From Echiichthys vipera (Eukaryota; Chordata; Actinopteri; Perciformes; Trachinidae), in contig OY829650.1 of assembly GCA_963691815.1 (NCBI GenBank), forward strand, positions 10,014,171-10,078,170: a stretch of DNA of 64,000 nt, given 5' to 3'. This document shows, piece after piece, positions 50,116 through 61,619 of this stretch (the stretch's first letter is position 1; each line of letters begins with the position of its first letter). The translations under genes and the position numbers were made by a program. A model generated the notes under the pieces. That model searched no databases. It saw only the letters and a program-made list of their open reading frames with translations, and was not told the origin of the DNA.

Positions 50116-53011
50116 GTCATGGAAGGTGGCATGCGTTGTGTCGCACACATATTTACGTCTAAATAGTAATTTTACTAGTTAATGAGTTTTCCAGGAGACC
50201 CATCTAAAGATAGACATGAGGGTAGTAGGCTTTCCTTCTTCATGTATTTATGTACCACCAAGGTAACATTTTGAGTGTCATCCTCTTCTTCAGACCAATT
50301 TGAAGTTTCTCCGTCTTGTTCTTCCGTCCAGCACCTACAGTACGCTGGTATTTATCGTCTGGATGTGTGTTTGCTTTATAAACCTTTTCGCAGTGTATTC
50401 ATCTTCTTATTATAGCAAGGGCGTAAAAATATACACCCCAGAAATATCAAAAGTGTTCCTTTAAAGAAAATAAGACTTTTAAGGACATCAATTTCATAGA
50501 ATGACGGATCATTTGGTGTCTTTTCAGCAGAACATGTCTTCCAAGTGCCACCTTAATACTGTGTGATTAATAAGACATTTATGTTCCAACTTACTCACCA
50601 CGTCCCTTTCTTTCTGGCTTCCTTTCCTCAATCCATCCTTGCTCCTTTTCTGTGCCATACTTCCTCTGGCTCCTTTATCATTCCCTGTGATATCCCTTCT
50701 CTCTCTTCTCTCTCTGCTGCATGTTAAAAACAGGACTATAATATGGTTCTAAGAATAGCTTTTCCCTAATCTGCTCATTGTGATGGAGTGTCACTCCTGT
50801 GCTCCTCTCTAACGTGAAACCTGCTTCACCCCTTTCACACCTCTAATGCTATCGGCGCCGGCCTGAACGCCGCAGACCTCAGCGCAGAAGTGGTGGGATT
50901 TTATTTCAACGTGCTACACAGATTTGTCAACTATTAATTTTTATCTCAAAACAAAAAAAACCCCACCAATTTACATTTTTACCATCAATTTAACATTCAT
51001 GTCAGCAGTTAGACGGTGGCTCTTGTTATGGGGTGAAACCCTTTCATTTGTTGTGTTAACTCTATTTTTAAGTGTACATTGATAAACATACACGTCACCG
51101 CAGAAGAAAATGCGGAGACATACATCAACGCAGCCACTCTGTGCTATTTCTCTGGAGATCGGTGCCTATTTGCACTTTAATATGAGGAAAGCGAGTGTGT
51201 TTGGAATGCAGAAGTAATATGGCTTGGGAAATAATGGGGGGATAATGAAAGCTGACATTTAGATAAATGTTGCTGCATTAGTATGTAAGAGCATAACGAT
51301 TGTGTTAAGTGTGGCTATATAATGCTATGCAACATCGCTTCTGAAAAGTAACTTGTTCAGCAAGAGACAGTATAGTATGAGACTTAAGGCTGTGCAGAGG
51401 AGATGTTTGGTTCTTTTTCATTCTACAGTAGGTGGTTTTCTCATTTTCATCCATCGGTTTGCCCTTCGTTTTCTTTTTACACTTGTGTATCTTGTGATGT
51501 GGAGGGAATTCAAATGTGATTATTACCATATGGACAAGAAGACCCAACACTGTATAGTCAGTATGAATTATCACAGTTGGGTAGTTTGAGTTGTGTTTTT
51601 TTCCTCACTCTCTCGCTCTCTTTAAAATGATATTAAGCTGTTTTTGAACTAAAGCCTTCATGTGTGAACAAGGTATGAATATTATGTCAATGTGGAATAC
51701 CTTTAGTGGTATACTAAAGCCAGTGGGTACATGGTTTCATAGGAGTTTTCATGAATAAAGATTATGGTTGGTTCAATAACATTTTATCTGATTGTTAAAT
51801 TCCTCATCTGTCAGTATAAACGATTTAAGGAGCCTTTAAAGTATATATTCTTAAAGATTTAACTTGAATTTTTTAGGAAAACACACAAAACGCTCTGGTT
51901 CTGGACCTTTTCCACTATATATAGCTATATCAAATATACTAGATGTTTCACGGCTTGTTCTATGCAGATGTATTAAATAAATATATCACAAACATCGAGT
52001 AAATTGTCATGGTATTTTTTTGAAGCTGCCGGTGGTGTGCTCAATGGCACACACTATCCTCCGCCCATGTAGAAAGCTCTCCTTGGCGGGTGCGTGTGAC
52101 GAATAAGGATGTCCAAAAGTTCCTGTCTGTTGTATAATTTATATGCAAAACTGTTCTGGGGGAACAGACAAATAGGCAGGAAACTACATTTTGCAGCAGT
52201 TAAAAACCTATGTGTGTGGGTTTGAATAAATACTATTATGTTAAACGTAACTTGCTTGTGATTTCCCCCTTTTTTTGCATTCAAGTTTAACATTGTTCCA
52301 GTAGAAAACAATAATGAATATTAAACAAGAATGTTTCAATGCAGACATATTGCAGGGGCCACTAGAATCATCAAGGGTTAATCGAGTATTCATTTGTAGA
52401 CAGTGCTTTAGAGGAGATTTCGATATACCAAATATAGTTGCGATATAATCTAAAAACATCACAGTATTATTTAAAGGTCAGCTCTTCTCGGCAACATGAG
52501 CACAATAAATCATGACACAGTGGGAACTAGGTTATTTCCTTGGTTTGTTCCTCATGTTAGTAGTTTTTTGACCTCTGTTGTGTCACAGTGCCAAACTGTA
52601 GTAAACGGCAACACTTCTGGCATTGTTTCACTCCTGGTCATACCGTTTATTGTCTTTAGGCCCTTTTTTACTGTCACAGGGACCTCAGCCTCCAGGATCT
52701 CCTCTGCCTGGCTCATGTGGTCAGAACAAGGGGACTCCACTGGCTAAAATACTCCAGAGTGGAGGCTTTAGAGAGCGTGCGAGCAGATTAGGTGGCAGCT
52801 TAGCCCCCAGTAGATGTCAGAACAATCACAGGGACAAGGCTTAATTAGTAAAGGGCACAGAGCACTGGTGCAGTTCATGATGACAGGATTGTGGGGAACC
52901 GTTCATTGTTTTGCTGAAGTCTGGTGAATTTCAGTTTGAACAAAGAACTGGGGGATAGAAAAGTCCATTTAATAAAAAAAAATTAAAAAATGTTTTGTTT
53001 TTGCTTTGCAG

Positions 53012-53063
53012 AGACAAGGATCTGGAGCAGCTGCTGGCAATATCAAGACATCTGGAGCACAAG
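53012..53063 (+). CDS. pcp4: pcp4 coding exon 2 (N-terminal segment)
   Basis: Internal 52-bp exon. It follows a T-rich tract and a CAG acceptor (ttgctttgcag|AGA) and ends at a GT donor (CAAG|gtaaaa). In phase 0 it encodes RQGSGAAAGNIKTSGAQ plus the first base (G) of the next codon. With exon 1 this gives 20 residues, of which I count 13 identical to the start of human PCP4 as I remember it, including MSERQG at the beginning and KTSG at 15-18. PCP4 is about 62 residues long, so the acidic stretch and IQ calmodulin-binding motif must come from a later exon. That exon would start in phase 1 and should encode something like xxQKKVQEEFDIDM. I did not find it before 64000, so the gene is partial here. 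PCP4L1 is less likely because its start lacks the RQG block. Confidence 0.9.
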
Positions 53064-53139
53064 GTAAAACAACAGTCGAATAATACTGAGGGGAGGTACA
53101 TCATGACATTCACTCTGATTTGCATCAGCAGCATAAAGG

Positions 53140-53440
53140 CCCCTTCACATGATAGCCGTTAAAAAACGCTTTGCGCCGGCTGTTCCATTCATTTCCTATG
53201 GAGGAGGCAGTAGCGCCCAAGCCGCTGACCTTTCAAAAGCACAACCAATGAGATAGAAGCTTTGAGAATGATGTCTACGGTTCTTAGGCAACCAGAGAGC
53301 GACATCGAGCCTGCTAGAAAGATGGAGGAAAAAGTCCTTGTTTGTGTGTCCGAGTTCGCCGAAATATTTAACGTTACATCAAAGTCGTATCACGATCTCA
53401 GAAGAAAACGTAATGCAATGAGCAAGCAATCCCACTAGGT
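53140..53440 (+). mobile_element. DNA-transposon remnant with MADF-like ORF start
   Basis: A short ORF (53322-53438, 38 codons) begins MEEKVLVCVSEFAEIFNVTS and continues with SYHDLRRKRNAM before a stop. The spacing of hydrophobic pairs, the N and Y residues and the basic run resembles the start of MADF/Myb-SANT-like DNA-binding domains, which are encoded by Harbinger-type and related fish transposons. The sequence before it (ccccttcacatgatag..., gcgccggctgttccattcat) looks like the end region of such elements. The frame is broken soon after, so this is a dead copy. The element starts about 80 bp after exon 2 of pcp4. The family call is inference; the outer boundaries and TSD were not resolved. 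Confidence 0.5.
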
Positions 53441-53725
53441 TTGTGAAGAGGAATTTACGAGCTTACCCGTTATGGTCAAGACCATTTTTAACAGCCCCTA
53501 AGAAGCATTGGACCATTTTTCAAAATAAAACCAACAACTGGACAACTTCCAGTGTGTCAGGGGAGAGACAAAACGAGAGACAGAGAATAATTGAAGCAAA
53601 GAGAGGATGAGAGGAAGGGAGGATAAGTGGGCCACAGTTTACAGTACATCTGGGTCCATGTACGTGAGATGAGCTTTAAAAGGCACGTCACATGATTGAC
53701 AGTAATAGTGTTGGAAGGACAGCTG

Positions 53726-53900
<175 letters not shown>

Positions 53901-54194
53901 CTCAGGGCTGTCCGTCTGATCTCATCATGATCTGATGAGTCCAGGGTGCCATGTCATCGCTTACATGAGATAGAGAACATTTCTTAACAAGCATTTGAAT
54001 TAGTTCATTTGTCATATTCATCAGCTGTCTTCATCTCTGTCACATGTGATGCCCTCGAGTCATGACTGCATGAGCTCTAAAACTGACTTTTATCCTGCGC
54101 TTGTACATGATGTTTATTGGTAATAACTTCAAAAGTAAAATATAGAACAATGCAATGTAGGCATTTTTAGCATGCATCATGTAGGCTTGGGTTA

Positions 54195-54503
54195 GCCTGG
54201 GTTTACCCATGCTGCCTTGCACGCGGTTTCATTTCGCCCTGCTCGGCAGCCTGGATTCCATGGATCCTGTTTTCGCCTCAGCGAGGTGAACCAATCACAG
54301 AACGTGCAGACAGCAAGACGATGACGACATCTATGCGACACACCGAAGCTTCTTCTTCCTCGTCAAATTTCTGTTGCTCTACACACGTCATCTGGTATAA
54401 TTGATACAATGAACTACGAGCTACGTACAGATGTATAGTTTATAGATGCGGCAATCGTAAACTGCACCTCAAATAGGAGAAAATGAATGGGTGGTTCCCA
54501 GAC
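54195..54503. mobile_element. Foldback/MITE-like element with GCCTGGG...ACCCAT ends
   Basis: GCCTGGGTTTACCCAT (54195-54210) and its imperfect inverted partner ATGGGTGGTTCCCAGAC (54487-54503) bound a segment with gaaccaatcacagaacgtgc inside. This resembles a dispersed fish repeat. No clear target duplication was found. Confidence 0.45.
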
Positions 54504-54536
54504 CAGATCGTCCTTAGATTTGGTCGCATTAGCAAG

Positions 54537-55283
54537 GCTAGGCTTTGGCGATATAAAGACACGATAATAGTTGACCACGATTATGGTCCTCACCTGTCCC
54601 CGATAACAGTTCAATGTTTGATTATGCAGCGTCTGTTATGAATTTTGCACTATTTTCAGTCTCTCTCCTAAGTTTTTCTTCTATGCATTCTGCAGCGGCA
54701 CACTGCTGTGACTCCATGAATGAGGCTCTCTGTGGTTAGTTCACATGTCTGTAATTACTGCAGCTAAAGTCAGCTGAACAGGTAAAGTAAATATAACATT
54801 GTATGTAGCCCAGCTATTACAACGTGCTAATGGATTCTGTGTTTTTAGCAGAGCCAGAACTGAGAATTAATACGGGTGATGTTGTTTTGCCCCTGATGTA
54901 ACTTTAATGTAATGGCGGTACCCGGTTTACTGTGGAGTGAATCACATTACTGTTCCAGGATGAGTGTTGGCAGTGAAATTGTGAATAGTGGAAATAGCAA
55001 GCTAACGAACTGGCTTTTTGCTTTCCACCGTGCTTTCATGCAACACTGGTTAAGAAGGAGCAGCTCACCAAACAAAACAATGTAGTTCTGTGTTATCCAC
55101 ATTTCATGCATCAATGTTGATCAGTAAGAGTTGATTGATCTGATTGATCTCAACATGCCTTCCTGTAAAATAGCGCTATGGCTATTGGAACATGTGTTTT
55201 AAGTGCTTTCTTGGACAATAATATTGTATATCATTGGAAGTAATATCGTCAATATAGGAATTTAAACATTGCTCAACCCTAGC
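54537..55283. mobile_element. hAT-like element with GCTAGG(G)TTGGGCGATAT-type ends
   Basis: The left end gctaggctttggcgatat and the right end attgctcaaccctagc are imperfect inverted copies of the 'tagggctgggcgatat' terminus common in fish hAT elements. 'gatat/atatcg' motifs occur near both ends. I see no matching 8-bp flanks, so the boundaries are approximate. Confidence 0.4.
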
Positions 55284-57345
55284 ATCATGAATTATAGCAA
55301 ATCAGCTTTGCTAATAGTTTCACAAAGGTCATTCATCCACTTTACAGTTTTCTTAGAAATCTCTTGACAAAGTTGAGGATTGCTCTCAGCTTTAACGCCC
55401 TCACTCAGCTTGGTAAAACACTACAGACACCAGGAGACAAGACTGAGATGACCATCAGCTTCTGTAAATCCAACCCTCTGATGATTTCCTCTCTGAGCAG
55501 AGATAGACTGCCTGTATCAGTTTTGTCCTGGGAGAAATAAAGATCAGCCTCACGCACCAAGTGCATTACAAATCATGTTTACTGTTGAGCTTTCTGTCAT
55601 TAAACCTATCATAGCAAAGCAAATAATAGGCTTCAAGAAGAAAACTAATATCTTCCCTGCTTTCACCTCCTTGAAATCCTGGCAGTGATTTGGTGCGCTG
55701 TCCTGACTCAGCACCATATCACAGCTTTAGACGGAAGCATTAAGAGTGAACTATTTGGATTTCATTAAGTGTGCTCTGTGCTTTATTCAATATATGTAAA
55801 CACAGTAGGTGATTTGAGGAGGGATGCCACCGCCCTGGTTGAAAAATGACCAAAATGCATGCTGCTTGTTAACCTGACATCCACCGTTTCCATCGAGTGC
55901 AGGGGCAGAGGGTTTATTGAGTTGAATATGTTAATCTAGGCTGCCTGACTCATTGATCATTTATCTGACTGAGGTTTGCGCGAGTTACACTCCATGACTT
56001 CCACCTTTGTGCTAAAATATTAGTAGACCAACTCTGTATTGATAAATCCTTGCCGCAGTCCATGTTGTCGAAGTAGGATTTATAAGATTCTCTACGCTAG
56101 ACACAAAAAATTCTCAATTCTAGTGTATTGTAGTAATAAACACTCTATAGAGTTGTGTCACCGTCATGATCAATTACGAGTACAAGTAGCAACCACACAC
56201 TGTATAAGAAGAACATTAAGTGAAAATATTCCAGGTACTGGTGTAATCATGCTCCCACATCCTCCCTGTTAAAAATCAACAAATCTTTGTATACATAATA
56301 CATTTATGGAAGGTATGGCTAAAATCCAAACGATTTTACAGCTATTGATGCATATACCAAAACAGTCAAATAAAAAGTTATAAGAAGTATGCAACTTTGA
56401 ACAGGCGGGTGACAAACCTGCATATTCCTGACTTACTTTGTTTCTCTTTCAGCCTATAGATGAGAGATTCTTGACTTACGTGGCCTGTGATAGTGGCCCG
56501 AGACTGTTTTCTAATTCATAATGGAAATAAATAAGAAATAAACAAGTTCACACTGAGATTTTTTTTTGATACTTTGAATGTAAAAAAATAAGGTGCCAGA
56601 CTGCATTAAAAAAAGCATCAAAACAGAGATTGTTTATTAAAAAAAGTGTCAGGGACGGATCCCCTGGACCCCCTGAAAAAGAGGTCCGGTGCTACTAAAC
56701 TGGCCCCTGGCCTCCTGTCATTCTGATAAAGCGTCCCCCAGTCAAAGCAAATAAAGTATCCCTGCTACAGATCCTCAGGGGATCAGTGTTGGCACTGCAC
56801 CTATAGGAACTTCACAGACTCAATCTGAAGAGGTAAAAAAAAAGCACAGTTGAGACTCCTGGCGCACACACACTCACACACACACGTGAGTAGTCTACTG
56901 TAACATCGGAAATTAAAGAAAACAAAAGTGGGATAAAGAAGCGACTTAAGTTATAACTTTATTTAAGAATTAAATGTACTGTCCCATAATCTCACATGGT
57001 TTTTTAATTTCTTAAACAGTCCGTCTCAAAATGTAAGAAATAATCCTCTATATTCATGCAGTCTAACTGAGAAGTAGATGTCTCTCTTAGGTCACTACTT
57101 AAGTTTAAGAAAAATGTCTCATTATTCCTCACTGAAGGAAGCTTTGAACCCTGATGAAAAAAAAAGCCCAATTAAAACAGAGAAATATTATCCACCAACA
57201 CCCATTTATGGCATTGAGATTTCTTCAAGCAGTTGGCTGAGTGGGAACACTGCTGCAGGAGACTCATATCTCACTGCCTAGATTCAGGTCCACTCTTCCT
57301 ATTCACTTAATAGAAAGAGTGAAGGAAAGAACACAGCCTGCAGTA

Positions 57346-57403
57346 AACACACACAGACACACAAACACACACACACACAGACACACAGACACACACATAC
57401 ACA

Positions 57404-57469
<66 letters not shown>
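57346..57469 (+). repeat. Imperfect-to-perfect (AC)n microsatellite
   Basis: The first half is interrupted by AG, AA and AT variants; the second half is a pure AC run. Confidence 0.95.
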
Positions 57470-57470
<1 letters not shown>

Positions 57471-60400
57471 GCCCTCCTTTGTTGCCTGACCTTGACAATT
57501 AATTTGATGCCTAGAAAAACTGCTTTCCCAGCGTGTCTGAAGCGTGCCTCTCAATGTAGAGAGAGATTGGGACCGAGAGAGTGAGAGCTCTTAGAGTGGG
57601 CGAGGAGGGAGTAACGCTGCCATTGACTCTCGCCCACTCTGCATACCCCCAGCACACAGTCTTTAGAGACAACCTCTCACAGGCTCAAGGACAGCAACAC
57701 AGAGATGTATTCATATTCACTGGAACTCATTTCGAACAGGGTAGGTACAAGTACATGCAACAGTGACGCACCTCAGTAATGCACCGCAGGCTGTTTACCT
57801 GATAACAGCACCAATGGGGATGCTGAAGGATGGAAGTGTTTATTGCGAAGATAACCGCTCAAGATTGAATGTCTATCAAGTGGACACAATTGAATCAAAC
57901 TTTTTTTCCGCTTTGCTGCACCATGCTGTTTACTCAGGGACACAAACTACAAACCCCACTGGAGACATTCAGAGTCAGGGGACGTTCAGTGTTGTTGAGG
58001 ATGTTTATTCTTTATTTTTGAAAGGGGTGGAAGATTTGGATCCTTTACTGTAGTGCAAGCTGTGATGAAACCAATGGTGCAGTGTAAAAATGCACAAAAA
58101 AATGCAAAAATGACAGTAAAAGTGCAGAAGAATTAACAGCAAAATATACCTCGATTGTCAAAAAATTAGAATCAGGTTAAAAGAAACCAGAGATGGACAA
58201 CAGAGAAATCGACAGACATGAAATAAACCCAGTAACACAGTATGGGCTATGGCAGTGTTTAAAGAACGGTATCGAAAAGAAAAAGGGGACGCAGTTTCAA
58301 CCATAATCTTTTTTAGCGGAAGCAATCTTAAATCATTTTTAAACCAATATTTTGCGTCAAACTATTGATTTCTCTAGTAAGAAGTTGTGTAATATGATTT
58401 TCTTTTCTCACAACAGAATGGTTTTCAGCACTTTTAAGCTACCATTAGTGGAGCTCAACCCAGGAAGGAATATAATGTTTGGAGCAATTCAAAGGGTATT
58501 ATCCCTTCCATTCCTTGGAGACTTTTAAATTAAAATATCAAAAAGGAAGTGTTGAGTTTTATTGACGGTAACTCAGCTCTCTCCCGGCTCTGCTCTAACT
58601 TAGACAAGACTCAAAGTGACCGTGAATGTGATTGAATGAATGAGTGAAAAACGTATTAGAGTTAGAAATAGCAGCAGATTGGCGAGTATGGAACGTCTTT
58701 GTTGTTGTTTGAGGGTTAGCGCTTACCCGCCCTTTATTAGCAACTGTGCCGTGTTAGGTTATTTGACAACACTGTACTTCCACGCTGTAGTCAAGTTCAC
58801 GTACTTGTGTACTTCCCCCACAGGCTCAGTCCTTTAGCCCTAACAAGTCGTCTTCTGTGACATTGCATCGACATGGTTGGAGTCCAGATGTCTGTGTGTA
58901 TTTGGGCCGTATGCTCCATATGTCCACTGACCTTATGAGTCCAAGCACAACACAGACTGTCCCTCTCACTGCAACAGCTGGGGCAGCCCAGGCTTACTAC
59001 AGCTTTAAATCGTACTCTACAAACAAACCACACAGACAGGAACATTAATGGATAATCCTTTGGCATGACACCATCATATGGGAAACAATCATCTGCTTGT
59101 TCACGGATGAAAACCGCTCCATTTCTTTATGTGGAGCTTAAGAACGATGTATAAACTGCTTCGCCAACAACACCTCCCCCCTTCGTTTTAAACAGGAACA
59201 GGCGTAATTTCAAATTGGCTCACCTTAGAGATCAAAGTCATCCTTTCAAAATTAGCCTGCGACAAGCTCTCAAAAGTGAAGATGACCCATTTTCTACATA
59301 CTTTATTAATTAGCTTTACTGTACTCAATTAAAACCATAATGAATTTCTCTTATTCTGCCAGACGTTGATAGTAAATGCACATCGTATCTCTGTTTCAGA
59401 AGCATTCAGTGTCTGAAAGTGCTCAAAATGCACATTTCCTCTGCAGGTATTTGAACATCCCACATTTTTTCAAATGTGTGACCACATCCAAGTAGGTTAC
59501 ACATACGTTTCCTCGCCAAAGCAAAATAAAAGTTGACACACAATGAAAAAACCTAGCCCACAGTAGCAATCAATACAGAACCAGTCCTTCATGTGTATTT
59601 GTGTATTGATCGCTGTGGTCTCTCTCACGCTTTGCTGCCCCTCCAGTGTTTCAAGGCCAGAGGGGTCACTGCTATTTTCCTTTCACTTTCACACTGACTT
59701 TCAACCACGACATGCAAACACAAACATCCAAGCACATAAGTACACACACTTTTACAACATATACACACTTAAACGCTATTTATATCTTTTGAAAACATGC
59801 AAGGTGCCTCCGAGTCCAGATGTTGCAGAGTAACAGCACAGACAGTTGGGGCTGCAACTAATAACGCAATCATAATTATGTCACAATATCAGTTTTCTTA
59901 AATAATCAAAGCTCCATAAGTTTTTTGTTTAAATGATAGTTGTGTAGTAAATTAAATATCGAACGTGACAAGTGGAACCAAACTGAATAACAACAACAAT
60001 CAACAAATGTTTTGCTTTTTACTTGAAAAAAACTGAATGAGTCCTTCATTATCAAATAAGTCATCTACAGGATTTTTTTTTTGATTTATTCATTATTTTT
60101 GCCATCTTTTGGAAACTGCTAGAATAATTACTTTGCAAAAACATGATAAAAAGGCCCTGAGCATTGATTCACTTTTTCATTTCTTGTAGCTTTTCCTGAC
60201 ATTTCCCTGTTGCTTTTTTAATGGAGCTAAACACTGTAGCTAACACCTTAAAGTGCATTGTGCAGAAGGGACATTTACCTTGCACTGTAGCAGCGTAAGC
60301 ACAGTCCACATACTGTGTAAAACACTTTAATACAGAATCTCACTTTACTTTCCACAATCTATCTTTCTTGTCTCAAGGTCGAAAAGTCCTTCTTTAATGC

Positions 60401-61274
60401 CTCTCGTCCCCCGCTTCCACAAATCCCTCTCATGGCTCAACTGGTTTTAAGCAGTGAAATCAATAAGACGTCCCAGCTTTCACTGGGCTTCAGAGCAGCT
60501 TTTAAAAGACATTTTGAAACACAGCCAACCAAGGATGGTCTTATCATGTCACTTACGAACCCATTCCATCTAAACTATAGATAAAGTTGGCAACATGCAT
60601 GAAAGTCATGCCTGAAGAAAGTGAATCCATTGAGCCTCAAACCTCGAAGCATGTAGGCTTCTATCTCAGCCGTTGCCACACACCAACACCATAAATAAAT
60701 ACATTTTTCTCCTCCTCGCTGAAAGCAGTCAAGATGATCCAGACTGGCACTCTGACAGCAGATATAACACTCGTATTAGGTGAAGTCAGGGACACTGAAA
60801 GTGCTGCCAGAGGAAATAGGTTTGTAATCCGTTGTGTCTGTGTGTCTGTGTGTCGAGGGTGGGATGATTCCCAAACTGAGGAGAATGATCTGTCATTGTC
60901 ACTCTCAGCCTCCACCTCGGCTTAAAAGATGATGAAATCTGCCCTCAGGACTCTGAGCCTTACGTCAAGATGAGTGCATGGTTCTTTTAGATGAATGATT
61001 CCTCTGAAATATTAAATTAGTTTGTGTGGTTACAAAAAGATGTACAGCACATACTTAACGGAGAACTAAATTGAATCTGCTGGACAATAACAGAACACAG
61101 AGGAAGTGCTGCTTTGAAATCGAGATACATGCCAATATAATATGCATTTTGACTGACTTGTGCTTGCATTTTAGAAATCAAAGTTATAACGTATGTGCTG
61201 CAGTGTCAGATAAACAAAAATATGTTTTATCCGTCAGAAAACCAAGAATATCTTGTAAAGTTGTTTGAAGAAAC

Positions 61275-61619
61275 TAAGGATATTTATTATCGCCGATATT
61301 TTCGTTTTTTACGTTTATCGGCATCGGCCAATGTGGGCTGCTGCTTTTGCAGACAGTTTTTTGCCAGCATTATTTACAGACAGGCGTCCACAGGCAGCTC
61401 TGTGTTGTTGGAGATGCCTTTTTTAAGTTCAATCAATTTTGCCTTTTAAAATCGAGACTAGTAACATATGTTATCATCATTGTGTCATTTTTATGATGTA
61501 AATTGAGGGATCAAAAGTAGTATCGGCTCAAGAAAATTGGCGCATCGGTCAATGGCTAAGGCTGATAATAAAAGAAATCGACATCGGCCCCAAAAAAAAT
61601 CCATATCGGCCGATCCCTA
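61275..61619. mobile_element. hAT-type MITE with 8-bp TSD GAAGAAAC
   Basis: A 345-bp element flanked by perfect 8-bp duplications GAAGAAAC (61267-61274 and 61620-61627). Its ends are degenerate inverted repeats, TAAGGATATTTATTATCGCC at the left and ATATCGGCCGATCCCTA at the right. 'atcggc' motifs recur inside, a mark of a common fish element whose ends read 'tagggatcggccgatat'. The 8-bp TSD and terminal TA(A/G)GGAT fit the hAT superfamily. It is non-coding. Confidence 0.85.

Noticed and set aside
58640..58837. Frame starting MSEKRIRVRNSS, superficially like a PCP4-type start
   Set aside because: It does not continue into any PCP4 segment, and exons 1 and 2 of pcp4 are already accounted for.
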